DNA from: a bacterium
GTDB lineage: Bacteria; Vulcanimicrobiota; Xenobia; Xenobiales; JADMJV01
DNA: 59,170 bases
Reading direction: 5' to 3'
Assembly: GCA_030149525.1 (NCBI GenBank)
Contig: JASBRJ010000279.1
Location: 1 to 59,170, forward strand
Part shown: positions 25,514 to 34,799 of the stretch, piece after piece
How the letters are laid out: each line of letters begins with the position of its first letter
Numbering within the stretch: the first letter of the stretch is position 1
Notes under the pieces: model-generated
What the model was told of the DNA's origin: nothing
Seen by the model: only the letters and a program-made list of their open reading frames with translations
The model's database searches: none
Made by a program: the position numbers and the translations under genes

Positions 25514-26485
25514 ATGAGACGCCTACTGGTAGCCGGAAGCTTAGCCTACGACTACATTTTGGAGTACCCTGGTCTGTTGCAAGACAGCCTGGGCCAGTTG
25601 CACCAGCGCGAAAAGTGCAACGTTTTTTTTCACGCCAATCACATGGCGCGATTTTATGGTGGCTGCGGTGGCAATGTATCCTACACTCTTGGGATGCTGG
25701 AGGAGAATCCTCGCCTCATAGCCATCGCCGGAAAAGACACGGAAGACTACTTCGAGCATCTCGCAGCTCATGGTGTGGACAGTTCTTTTGTGAAGAAGGT
25801 GGAAGACGAGCGCACCGCCACCTGTCTCATCGTCAACGATCAGGCTCAAAACCGTTTCGTGGCGTTTCACGGAGGAGTGGTGGACAGGGCCTCCGAGCTG
25901 TCTATTCTACCTGCGGTAGACGACGATATTGCCGGCTGCATCATCACTCCCGACGACGTCCCCGCAATGGTCAAGTTCGCCCGAGAATGTCGCTCCATCA
26001 ATCTTCCCTTCTATTTCGATTTCGGTTCCCAGGTCACATGGCTCAGTGGAGAAGAGTTGAGAGAAGGCCTCAAAGGGGCCAGGGCCGCCTTTTGCAACGA
26101 GTATGAGTTCTCCATGTTTCAGAACAAGACAGGTTGGAAGCTTGAGGATGTTCTACAGCACATCCCGGTGATGCTGGTCACTCGTGGTGGAGAGGGCTGC
26201 GATCTCTTCCAAGCCGATGGACAGACTTTTCACATTCCCGCCTGCCCACTCAAAGACGGTATTCATGATCCTTCGGGTGCCGGTGACGCCTTTCGAGCCG
26301 GTTTTGGGTTTGGGCGTGTGAGGGATTGGCCCTGGCTTGCCAGCGCTCAATTGGCGAGTACCGCAGCCGCCTTCGCTCTAGAAGCGCGAGGAACCCAGGG
26401 CCACAAGTTCAATCGGGCCAGCCTGTTGGAGAGATGTCAGCAGATTTATGGACCGCTTCCCTCCGAGCTTCTTTCCACTGTTTGA
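25514..26485 (+). CDS. PfkB-family carbohydrate or nucleoside kinase
   Basis: A 323-residue ribokinase-fold protein. The N-terminal 'VAGSLAYDYILEYPG' and 'YGGCGGNVSYTLGML' are the substrate-side motifs, and 'DPSGAGDAFRAGFGFG' (about 252-267) is the PfkB signature with the catalytic Asp in GAGD. The overall pattern is close to adenosine-kinase-like members, but the substrate cannot be fixed from sequence. ATG start at 25514, with no clear ribosome site. A small exported-protein gene and the metal-efflux operon follow within 36 bases, perhaps by read-through only. Confidence 0.88.
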   Translation: MRRLLVAGSLAYDYILEYPGLLQDSLGQLHQREKCNVFFHANHMARFYGGCGGNVSYTLGMLEENPRLIAIAGKDTEDYFEHLAAHGVDSSFVKKVEDERTATCLIVNDQAQNRFVAFHGGVVDRASELSILPAVDDDIAGCIITPDDVPAMVKFARECRSINLPFYFDFGSQVTWLSGEELREGLKGARAAFCNEYEFSMFQNKTGWKLEDVLQHIPVMLVTRGGEGCDLFQADGQTFHIPACPLKDGIHDPSGAGDAFRAGFGFGRVRDWPWLASAQLASTAAAFALEARGTQGHKFNRASLLERCQQIYGPLPSELLSTV

Positions 26486-26521
26486 ACCTGCAAAGGATTT
26501 CCCACTGAACAAGCCCAATTT

Positions 26522-26851
26522 ATGAGAGTGAAGATTCGCCTACATATGCTGTGGGTCATGCTCCTCCTGGGCACTCTGCTCTCCTATAATCTCGATTTGG
26601 AGTGTGTGCTTGCCGACCACGGAACGGGCTGCCAGACCGTGTGTCAGGAAAGTGCAGAGGACTCTTGTGCCGATCCCGTCATGGGCTCGCCGCCGGTCAT
26701 CGCTCTACCCACCAGGCCGTTTGTCTATCAAGCGTTTTTAGCCGAAATCTTCCTCTACACCGCCGAGCCCGTGGAGGCTCATCCCTATACCGATCAGACC
26801 TGGTTCCGGTCGGTGGGATTGCGCGCGCCGCCCCTGTCTTTACTCGTCTAA
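26522..26851 (+). CDS. Small exported protein preceding the metal-efflux operon
   Basis: A 109-residue protein with a hydrophobic N-terminal segment ('LWVMLLLGTLLSYNL', about 10-24) and four Cys in the following 25 residues ('CVLADHGTGCQTVCQESAEDSC'). Small Cys- or His-containing periplasmic proteins often open Czc/Cus-type operons; here that is suggested only by position and composition. The start is not certain (ATG at 26522, other Met codons within ten residues) and no good ribosome site is seen. An 11-base inverted repeat spans its stop codon. Confidence 0.55.
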   Translation: MRVKIRLHMLWVMLLLGTLLSYNLDLECVLADHGTGCQTVCQESAEDSCADPVMGSPPVIALPTRPFVYQAFLAEIFLYTAEPVEAHPYTDQTWFRSVGLRAPPLSLLV

Positions 26852-26872
26852 AAAGCAATTTACGAGTAAAGA
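26837..26872. promoter_or_regulatory. 11-base inverted repeat at the efflux operon junction
   Basis: TCTTTACTCGT at 26837-26847 and its exact complement at 26862-26872 enclose a 14-base A/T-rich loop. It overlaps the stop of the small exported-protein gene and lies 45 bases before the TolC-like gene. It could be an operator for a metal-responsive regulator or an RNA hairpin acting as an attenuator or processing site. No T-run follows, so a simple terminator is less likely. Confidence 0.5.
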
Positions 26873-26917
26873 GGTGAGCCTATCTTTCTGTATCGTTACA
26901 GGTGGGCCCGGTTTATC

Positions 26918-28125
26918 GTGGCATCTTTCGTGCTGCTTTCTTTTCAAGCAGCCTGCGCGGAGGAGTCGTTCGGAGTCGACTTTCTGAAGAAGGTCCTCCA
27001 CAGCCATCCTATACTGGTCCAATCCCATAAAAATGTGAGGGCAGCCGAACTGAGCGTGGAAGCCAGTCGACTGCAGCCCAATCCTACTCTTACCCTCGCC
27101 GCCACCGCCGGTGACGCAGGCGAGAGTTCCAACGCCATAACTCAAAATTTCGAGATCTCCGGACAGCCCCATCTTCGATGGAGGGTGGCTCAGGCCAACG
27201 AGCAGTCGGCATTGGGTCGATTGGAGGCTTCCAGAAGATCGCTTCTGGCCTCTGCTTACAGAGCCTGGCTCGATCTCTGGGTGGGTTATCAACTCACCCA
27301 GTTGGCGGAGCTTCGCCAGACCTTGATGTTGGAGACGGTTCGTGCCGCCAAACGAAGATACGAGGTGGGAGAAATTGCGGAGAATGAGGCGTTGCGGGTG
27401 GAGCTTGCTTCGGCTCAGGCTCAGAGCAGCCTGGTCAAGCAACGAGCCGGTTTGCGTTCGGCTCGCTCTTACTCGGCCTAACACCGGACGACGAATCCAC
27501 ACTGCTTCTGGTTCCCGACAAACCCCCATCACTTCTCATGGAGGTCGGTCTTGATGACCTGCTGGAATCCAGTCGTTTGAACCCCGGGATCGAAGCGAAA
27601 TTGGCCGATCTGGAAGCGATTCGTTACGGAGCGAGGTTGCTGAGTAAGAACCGGGCTCCTCAATTGGGCTTATCCGCCTATCGAGCCGACATCTTTCGCA
27701 CCGGGCAGGTGGCTCAGGGGGTGCAACTCTCCCTTTCCTGGCCGCTTGTGGACTGGGGGCGTATCGCTCGCTCGGTGGAGAAGAAGGAGGTGGAAGCGGA
27801 GGCTTTCCAGGCCGGAATTGAGGCTTCTGTTCTAGCTCTGCGGCAAACCCTCAGTCGGCAGTGGACTGAACTTGAGGCGGCTCGAGAAAATCGAGATATC
27901 CTCCTGACTCAGGCCGAACGCTATAGGGAACTGGCCTCAGAAGCCAGGATCGCCTACGACCTGGGAATGATGAACCTCACCGACCTGCTCCAGACCGAGG
28001 CCGCTTTTCGCCAGGCCGGTGTGGATCTGGTAGGGGCCGAGGCCGACGTTCTACGACTTGAGATCGGGCTCTGGGAGAACACGGGACTCCCACTCCCTGA
28101 AGATTTCGCTAAGGAGATCTTATGA
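26918..28125 (+). pseudogene. TolC/CzcC-like outer-membrane efflux protein, frameshifted
   Basis: Two adjacent frames make one TolC-family protein of about 402 residues. The first (26918-27481) has a signal-like N-terminus and the helix 'VLHSHPILVQSHKNVRAAELSVEASR'. The second encodes the matching second repeat ('LNPGIEAKLADLEAIRYGAR', 'LSLSWPLVDWGRIARSVEKKEVEAE', 'YDLGMMNLTDLLQTEAAFR'). Near 27455-27465 the coding sense moves by -1: 'RAGLRSA' in the first frame leads to 'SLLLGLTPDDESTLLLVPD' in the second, as if one base were missing. Without the shift the product stops after 187 residues. It may be a sequencing error, a true mutation or, less likely, programmed frameshifting. GTG start, and the stop overlaps the adaptor start (ATGA). 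Confidence 0.75.
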
Positions 28126-29560
28126 GAATTGTACTCTCCATAATCTTGATAACGTTAATAACGCTAATTGCGCCCGGTTGCGATGAGGGCAAGTCTCCTC
28201 AACCTCAACCCACCGAGGAGCGTCACCACGAAGAAGGGCACGACGGGACTCTGAGGAGGGCGAGATCAGCCTGACCGAGGCTCAACTCAAGGAGCTTGGA
28301 ATCCAGGTGGAGCCCGTTCGTGGGGAAACCGGTGCCGGAACCGGCGTCCGTCCTGGTCGAGTGGAGGAAGACCCGGACAAGAAGGCTGTGGTGAGCGCTC
28401 AGATCTCGGGAACCCTCCTGGAGGTTCACGCCAGGGTAGGCGACGAGGTCCGGGCAGGGCAGATTTTGGCCACCGTTCTCAGTCCCGAAGTGACCGGTTT
28501 ACAAACCGAATACCATGAAGCTGAGGTGGAAGCGGATCTTGCCACCAAGGAACTTGCCAACAAGAAGAAGCTTATGGAGGTCAACGACGAGATTCGACAA
28601 CCTGTCGAAACAGCGTCGCTAGAACTTGCGGCGGCACGGTCCAGAAGAGACTCTGCAAAAGCCAGACTCGATCAGGTGATGCTCAAGAACGAGCGACTGG
28701 AGAAACTCCTGGAAGAGGGCATCGCCTCTAGTCAGCAAGTGGAGGAGTCGCGGGCGGAACGTAAAGTTCTGGAGTCCCAGTTGGAAGAGGCTGAGAGTTC
28801 ACTGAAAATCGCCCAGAATCACTTTGACAGGGAGAACAGGGTCTCCAGCGGTGGGCTCCGAGTGAAGGCTGAGACCTTCCCCGCGCAGGCTCGCCTGGCC
28901 AGAGCCCTGGAGAAGATGCGCCACTCTAGAGAGCGACTCCAGCAACTGGGAGCCAGACCCATACAACACACCGGTGTGGTGGAATTGCAGAGCCCTATCG
29001 GTGGTGTTGTGGTAGAGCGGAAGAGTTCGCGCGGGGAGACGGTCTCTCCGGGAGACCCTATCGCGGTTGTGGTGGACATCTCCACGATCTGGGTGTGGGT
29101 GGAACTCCGTCGAGAGGATCTTGACCAGGTGGGGCAGGGCGACACCGTGGAGGTCTCCCTGGAAAAGCAGCCTCAAGCTTCTGTCAAAGGTGTCATCGAC
29201 TTTATCTCACCCCGCATCGACCCCGAGTCTCAGACTTTACGGACCCGGATCATTCTCACCGACCCACCTCCCCAATTTCGGGTGGGCAGCTTTGTCAACG
29301 CCAGGGTTTCCAGTTCGTCGGGAACGACAGTGCCTGCGATTCCGCCGAAGGCCGTCCAGATGGTGGAAGGCCGGACCGTGGTCTATGTGGAGGACGGCGA
29401 AGTGTTTCGGCGAGTCGCTGTCACTCTAGGAGGCGAGATCAACCAGGAGCTGGTTGCGGTGAGGCAGGGGCTATCTGTTGGAGATAAAGTGGTTGTGAAA
29501 GGGGCTGAACAGCTCAAAGCTATCGATCTAGCAGAGACTATCGGGGGGCACAGTCACTAA
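28122..29560 (+). pseudogene. CusB/CzcB-like periplasmic adaptor lipoprotein, frameshifted
   Basis: The ATG at 28122 overlaps the previous stop (ATGA) and begins a lipoprotein signal ending in the lipobox-like APGC at residues 17-20, then a His-rich stretch ('ERHHEEGHDG'). That frame stops after about 50 residues at 28261-28273. The rest of the protein (from 'EEGEISLTEAQLKELGIQV', then the whole adaptor to 29560) is in the -1 frame, so one base appears lost near 28240-28250. The main part has the HlyD pattern: biotinyl-lipoyl half ('LEVHARVGDEVRAGQIL'), a long coiled hairpin, then 'SPIGGVVVERKSSRGETVSPGDPI' and beta-barrel domains. If read as is, an internal GTG at 28307 would give a protein lacking its signal. 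Confidence 0.8.
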
Positions 29561-32500
29561 TGGATAAGCTCATTTCCTGGTCCTTAGAAAATCGGGCTAT
29601 CGTCTTGGTGTTGGGTCTGGCCTGGATTCTTGCGGGTGTCCATAGCCTGACCCAGCTTCCCATCGACGCGGTGCCGGATGTGACCAATATTCAGGTCACC
29701 GTGAACACCGAGGCGCCCGGCTTTTCACCGCCTGAAGTCGAGTCGCTTGTCACCATCCCGGTGGAAGGCTTGCTCCTGGGCTTACCCGATGTGGAAGAGG
29801 TTCGTTCTCTTTCCAAGTATGGACTGTCTCAGGTCACGGTGGTCTTCAAAGAAGGCACAGATCTTTACTTCGCCCGCCAGTTGGTCTCGGAGCGCTTGAC
29901 GGCTCTCTCCGACCTGCTTCCCGCAACAGTGGGAGCGCCCGCACTTGGCCCTATCGCTACGGGACTCTCGGAGATCTATCAGTACCAACTCAAGGGCGAC
30001 GAACGTTGGGACCTCATGTCTCTTCGCACCGTTCAAGACTGGTTTGTGAAACGCCAACTCCTCTCCGTGGAGGGGGTCACCGAGGTGAACTCCTTCGGGG
30101 GCCTGGAGAAGCAGTATCAGGTTGTTCTCAAGCCTCAGGCTCTGCATAGCTATGGCCTCAGTTATTCTCAGGTTTTCCAGGCGTTGGAGCGGAACAATCG
30201 CAACGTGGGCGGGGGCTTTCTGGAATCCCGGGGGGACCAATTACTTCTTCGCGGGCAGGCCATGGCATCGACCAAAGAGGGCCTGGAGCAACTCGTTATC
30301 GCCAATCATAACGGTTATCCCATTCGAGTGACCGATATCGGCGAGGTTCAGATCGGTGGGGCGTTACGCCAGGGGGCTGTGACCCGCGACGGCGAGGGGG
30401 AGGCGGTCATCCGCATCGTTATGATGCTTGCCGGAGAGAACAGCCGCCTTGTTTCCCAAAGGGTTGATGAGCGAGTGAAGCAGCTTCAGACGGAGTTGCC
30501 CGACGGAGTGACCATCGACACATTCTATGACCGTACATGGCTTGTGGACCGAACCCTGAAGACGGTGGAGAAAAATCTCCTGGAAGGGGCCCTTCTTGTG
30601 GTTGTGGTGCTTTTTCTCTTCCTGGGCGATGTGAGAGTGGCCCTGGTTGTGGCCTCTGTTATTCCTCTGTCCTTTTTGGGGGCGGCGTTCTTGATGGTGA
30701 GGACGGGAGTGAGTGGAAACCTCATGAGTCTCGGGGCTCTCGACTTCGGTCTGATAGTCGATGGTGCGGTGGTGATGGCCGAGCACAGTGTGGCGGCTCT
30801 TGCACTTACGAAGGGCGGAACCGTTTTGGGGAGAGTGAGAGAGTCTTGTGCCGAGGTGGCACGACCGCTCGCTTTCGGACTTCTCATCATCATTGCGGTT
30901 TATCTTCCAACGCTTGCTCTCACGGGGATGGAGGGTAAAATGTTTCGCCCCATGGCGCTCACGGTGATCTACGCGCTCAGCAGCAGTTTTCTCCTCTCCT
31001 TTACCATCGTGCCGGTGTTGCTGTCGCTCGTTTTAAGAGAGCAGTCGGAGCATAAAGATCCGTTTGTTTTGAAAGTTATGAAAGAGCCTTATCGCAGGCT
31101 ACTGACCTTCGTGATGGCCTCTCCAAAGCTCGTTATCGGAGCGGCTCTGGTGCCGGCCGGATTGGCTCTCCTCGTGGGCACGAGGCTGGGAGCCGTCTTC
31201 CTGCCCGAACTCGATGAAGGGGCTCTGGCGATTCAGATGATAAGGATTCCCAGTGTGTCCCTCACCAATTCACTCAACACGGCGACTCTGGTGGAAAAGG
31301 CTGTTAAGGAGATCCCGGCAGTTCGCTCGGTGATCTCAAAGACCGGGCGTCCGGACCTTGCCACCGATCCCATGGGTGTGGAGATTTCCGATATCATCGT
31401 CACTCTGAAACCCGAGTCGGAATGGGAAGCCAGGAGTAAGGAAGAGCTTGTGTCGGTCATCAGAGAGCGGTTGGAGGCGATTCCAGGTATCAACTACAGC
31501 TTCAGTCAACCGGTGGAGTTGAGGGTGGAAGAACTTCTCTCGGGAAGCCGCTCGGATGTGGCACTCCAGATTTTCGGAGAGGATCTGGAGAGCCTGGTGA
31601 AGATCGGGAATCAAGTAGCGGAGCGATTGAAGGCTCTGCCCGGGGCTAAAGATGTTGCGGTGGAGCAGATCAACGGAGTTCCTTACCTGAATCTTGTGGT
31701 GGACCGGGAGGCGGCGGCTCGCTACGATCTCCCCACCGGTGAAATTCTCGACTTTATCAACTTCGCCCTGGGGCGACAGCCGCTGTCGGCGGTGTTGGAA
31801 GGAGAGAGAAGCTTCCCCGTGGTGGTGAGGTTGCCGGAGCCTGTCTTGAGTTCGCCGGAAAAGCTTGAGGGGTTGTTGGTCAAGGGGTCGGACAGTGGAT
31901 ACATTCCCTTCTCCTCTCTGGTGGACTTTCAACTCTCTGACGGGGTGGCTCAGGTAAACCGGATCAACGGACAGCGACGAGCGATTGTGAGCATGAACTT
32001 CGAGGGCGACGATCTGGTGGGTTTTGTGGAGCGGGCCCAGGCTGCCACCGAAGATCTCATCCCTCCGGGATACGCCACCCACTGGGGTGGAGAGTTCGAG
32101 AATTTTCAGAGGGCCAGTGGTCGACTCATAGTTATGGTGCCTCTGGTGATGCTGGGGATTCTCTTCTTGTTGTGGCTGAACCTCAAACGACTGACCCCCG
32201 CCCTTGTGATCTATCTCAATATTCCGTTCGCAGCGGTGGGCGGAGTTTTTGCCCTGGCGGGTCGAGGTATGCCTTTTTCCATTTCGGCGGGCATCGGTTT
32301 CTTGACCCTTTTCGGTGTCGCCGTTCTCAACGGACTGGTGTTGATGAGTGCGGTGGAAAGAGAAAGTGAGAGAGTCTCATACTGGAAAGAGGCTATCCAA
32401 GCCGCGGCCTTCAGTAGGCTGCGACCGGTTATGATGACGGCGCTTGTGGCCTCGCTCGGCTTCATCCCTATGGCGTTTTCCACCGGGGCCGGAGCGGAAG

Positions 32501-32640
32501 TGCAAAAGCCTCTGGCCACGGTGGTGATCGGTGGACTCTTCACTAGTACCTGTCTGACTCTGCTCGTCTTACCGGCGGTCCTGCAGTTGTTGCCGAGGAC
32601 TTTCCGAGCCAAATCGGCGGTCGAGAGTCCGACTGTGTGA
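29560..32640 (+). CDS. czcA: CzcA/CusA-type heavy-metal RND efflux pump
   Basis: A 1026-residue inner-membrane proton/metal antiporter, full length for the family, with no frameshift. The start overlaps the adaptor stop (TAATG). Landmarks are the N-terminal helix with 'LPIDAVPDVTNIQVTVNTEAPG', and in TM4 'DFGLIVDGAVVMAEH' (about 394-408). The DFG...D form is typical of the divalent-cation (Zn/Co/Cd/Ni) group rather than the Cu/Ag group, which lacks DFG at this site. The pump would work with the adaptor and TolC-like protein just upstream to move metal out across both membranes. It ends at a strong terminator. Confidence 0.93.
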   Translation: MDKLISWSLENRAIVLVLGLAWILAGVHSLTQLPIDAVPDVTNIQVTVNTEAPGFSPPEVESLVTIPVEGLLLGLPDVEEVRSLSKYGLSQVTVVFKEGTDLYFARQLVSERLTALSDLLPATVGAPALGPIATGLSEIYQYQLKGDERWDLMSLRTVQDWFVKRQLLSVEGVTEVNSFGGLEKQYQVVLKPQALHSYGLSYSQVFQALERNNRNVGGGFLESRGDQLLLRGQAMASTKEGLEQLVIANHNGYPIRVTDIGEVQIGGALRQGAVTRDGEGEAVIRIVMMLAGENSRLVSQRVDERVKQLQTELPDGVTIDTFYDRTWLVDRTLKTVEKNLLEGALLVVVVLFLFLGDVRVALVVASVIPLSFLGAAFLMVRTGVSGNLMSLGALDFGLIVDGAVVMAEHSVAALALTKGGTVLGRVRESCAEVARPLAFGLLIIIAVYLPTLALTGMEGKMFRPMALTVIYALSSSFLLSFTIVPVLLSLVLREQSEHKDPFVLKVMKEPYRRLLTFVMASPKLVIGAALVPAGLALLVGTRLGAVFLPELDEGALAIQMIRIPSVSLTNSLNTATLVEKAVKEIPAVRSVISKTGRPDLATDPMGVEISDIIVTLKPESEWEARSKEELVSVIRERLEAIPGINYSFSQPVELRVEELLSGSRSDVALQIFGEDLESLVKIGNQVAERLKALPGAKDVAVEQINGVPYLNLVVDREAAARYDLPTGEILDFINFALGRQPLSAVLEGERSFPVVVRLPEPVLSSPEKLEGLLVKGSDSGYIPFSSLVDFQLSDGVAQVNRINGQRRAIVSMNFEGDDLVGFVERAQAATEDLIPPGYATHWGGEFENFQRASGRLIVMVPLVMLGILFLLWLNLKRLTPALVIYLNIPFAAVGGVFALAGRGMPFSISAGIGFLTLFGVAVLNGLVLMSAVERESERVSYWKEAIQAAAFSRLRPVMMTALVASLGFIPMAFSTGAGAEVQKPLATVVIGGLFTSTCLTLLVLPAVLQLLPRTFRAKSAVESPTV

Positions 32641-32661
32641 AGCCGTTACCCTAACAAAAAA

Positions 32662-32686
32662 AGCCCGCCGAATCGGCGGGCTGTTT
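32662..32686. terminator. Bidirectional intrinsic terminator
   Basis: AGCCCGCC at 32662-32669 and GGCGGGCT at 32675-32682 around a 5-base loop, followed by GTTTT and preceded by a run of A. It lies between the convergent efflux operon and the lipoprotein gene at 32696, and can serve both. Confidence 0.9.
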
Positions 32687-32695
32687 TGTAATGAT

Positions 32696-34684
32696 TTATC
32701 GGGTGAGAGCGGCCTCACGAGTTTGTTCCGCGTTCTGATAGGTGTTCATCAGAGCGTCCACCACGGCTGTTCGGGCTTTGAGTTTGTCGGGCTTGGTGTT
32801 GGCGCCAACCTTCCACTCTTTGTCTGCGAACACTTGACTAGCCTGTCGTTGCGGGTCGAGCGACACGCTATGCAGTCCGAAACCCTCCTCGTCCCAATAT
32901 CCGCCGGGAAACGATGCCTCAGGCATTCCTCCTTGCTGAACATCCGGTCTCAACTGTACGGCGTAAACAGTCTTCTTGGCGTTGGGGTCGGGAACACTCC
33001 TGTCGGGCACCTGGAAAGGTGCGTAGGATTCTTGTTTCCACCACTCATCGGACCAGTCGAAGTAGGTGAGGCCGACGCAGATGGGATGCTCGAAAGCTTG
33101 TTTTGTGAGGCTACCGACGATTTCACCACTCCGCTGCAGAACGGCGGGGTCATCGTTGACCAGACTGTTGACGCTCGTCTCGGTAGGAAAGGTGAGATTG
33201 ACATCGGTGCCACCAGGGATGCTGATGTCGGCGGTGGAGATGCCGAACATCTGCGCGAGCATATTCTTGACCTGAGTCAGTGCCGGTTCCAGGTAGGGCT
33301 GGAATGTGCTCTTGTCGGTTCTGGTGGTGTTGGGCATACCGAACTCGGTGAGAATGACGGGGCGTGCCAGATCACCTAGCTTCTCCATCGTGTAGTTGGT
33401 AAGACTTGGATTCCAGTTCACGGTTTGATATCCGTTCACTCCGAAGAAGTCGATGGCCTGACCGTGGGTGGCGAGATGCTCCATCCCCAGGACGGGAAGG
33501 TTGGGGTCGTCGTTGGTGGCCCAGCCTACAAGTTTGTCGGGTGCCAGTGATTTTGCCATCTCCGTATACTTCTTCACTTGCGACCACCAGAATTCACTGG
33601 GTGCTCCGCCGTCGTCGCTGTAATATTGAGGAAACGCTTTTTCGTTGAAGACGGTGAAACCAAGAACAGCGGGGTGGTTGGCTACCTGTTCCACCATTTT
33701 GGGGAAGGCAGCATCCCAAAATTTGACTTCAGCACCGATGAGCGGATCGATGTTCTTATTGTCGTAGACATGCTTGTACCAGATGGCATCGGGCATTGAG
33801 ATTCCCACCATTACGTAGATAGGATCCTGTCCATTGTTCCAGCAGGCGTCCAGGAACTTCTTGTGTTCGTAAAGGAACAGGCCCTTGTCGGGGTTAGGAA
33901 TTTGCGAGGGATCGGGTAAGCCGTTCTCGCGAGGCTCGTTCGGTCCAATAGCGTTGAGGTGGTAGGGCATCATGTTGTAAACCCTCAGCGTGTTGAAGCC
34001 CATTTCGCGCATTTGCTCAATATCTCGTTGCCACAACCCTTCCCAGTCGATAAAGTGTTGGGGGGCCGGACTGTCCCAGAAGAAGTCTCCCAGATCAAGG
34101 GACTGTCGAGTGTTGTAGCCGATGGGAGCGGGGGAGTAGGCCACTCCTTTCACCAGGAACTCTTGAGGGTCTCCGCCCTGTGAGGCCACTGTAATATGGG
34201 CGCGGCCGTCGGGGTCAACGCGGGTCTTCCAGGCAGTCGTCTGGTCTCCGGCAGGGCCGGGGTCGGGATCGTTGACGGTGCCCTGATTGCCTCGCCAGGT
34301 GATGGTTTCCGTGTCTTCATAGAGGGCGAATCCCCCGCCCCGGAGGTAGTCGATTTCCACTGTTTGGGCGGTGAGGGGAACACCACTCACGGAAACAGGA
34401 TTGACAGCTTCCACCTCGGTGTAGTGGACCATCCTTCCGGCGGAGTCTATAAAACTTAGTCCCAGAGAGTCGATCCCGTCGGGGATGGTGGCGTCGGTTT
34501 CGAATTCGTAGTCGGTGTTGCTGCGAGCAGACACTCCCGGGTGAGAGAGAGTGACTGTGCCTGTTAGCCCGGACAAACCCTGCTGACCACTTGAGGTGAC
34601 AAAGTCTGAGCCGCCTCCTCCGCAACCTACGAATAGGAAGAGGAAGAGGGAGAGTATGGCAATCGGTTTGCGTAAAAAATCCAT
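32696..34684 (-). CDS. Clan GH-A-like glycoside hydrolase or transglycosylase lipoprotein
   Basis: A 662-residue lipoprotein. The signal ends in a lipobox-like FVGC (Cys21) followed by Gly residues. About 25-165 is beta-rich, perhaps carbohydrate binding. From about 178, 'FLVKGVAYSPAPIGY' and 'RDIEQMREMGFNTLRVYNM' are typical of the start of TIM-barrel glycosidases such as the GH72/GH5/GH2 types. The probable acid is Glu in 'GFTVFNEKAFP' and the probable nucleophile Glu in 'VILTEFGMP', the two strand-end glutamates of clan GH-A. The target glycan is not known. The ATG has AGGAG eleven bases upstream. It likely sits on the outer membrane or faces the periplasm. Confidence 0.75.
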   Translation of the reverse strand: MDFLRKPIAILSLFLFLFVGCGGGGSDFVTSSGQQGLSGLTGTVTLSHPGVSARSNTDYEFETDATIPDGIDSLGLSFIDSAGRMVHYTEVEAVNPVSVSGVPLTAQTVEIDYLRGGGFALYEDTETITWRGNQGTVNDPDPGPAGDQTTAWKTRVDPDGRAHITVASQGGDPQEFLVKGVAYSPAPIGYNTRQSLDLGDFFWDSPAPQHFIDWEGLWQRDIEQMREMGFNTLRVYNMMPYHLNAIGPNEPRENGLPDPSQIPNPDKGLFLYEHKKFLDACWNNGQDPIYVMVGISMPDAIWYKHVYDNKNIDPLIGAEVKFWDAAFPKMVEQVANHPAVLGFTVFNEKAFPQYYSDDGGAPSEFWWSQVKKYTEMAKSLAPDKLVGWATNDDPNLPVLGMEHLATHGQAIDFFGVNGYQTVNWNPSLTNYTMEKLGDLARPVILTEFGMPNTTRTDKSTFQPYLEPALTQVKNMLAQMFGISTADISIPGGTDVNLTFPTETSVNSLVNDDPAVLQRSGEIVGSLTKQAFEHPICVGLTYFDWSDEWWKQESYAPFQVPDRSVPDPNAKKTVYAVQLRPDVQQGGMPEASFPGGYWDEEGFGLHSVSLDPQRQASQVFADKEWKVGANTKPDKLKARTAVVDALMNTYQNAEQTREAALTR

Positions 34685-34799
34685 CTTTGAAAACTCCTGT
34701 CTTCAATCGGTTTGATACTAACCAGACGCGGCTCCAGTGGCTGGAGTTCCAAAGATTTTCTAGTATAAACGCCCCTTTATTCGCGGGTGGGTTAGGACA

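Noticed and set aside
27440-28260. Programmed -1 ribosomal frameshifting as the reason for the split efflux genes.
   Set aside because: No obvious X-XXY-YYZ slippery heptamer with a following stem was seen at either site; a base lost by mutation or sequence error is the simpler reading.
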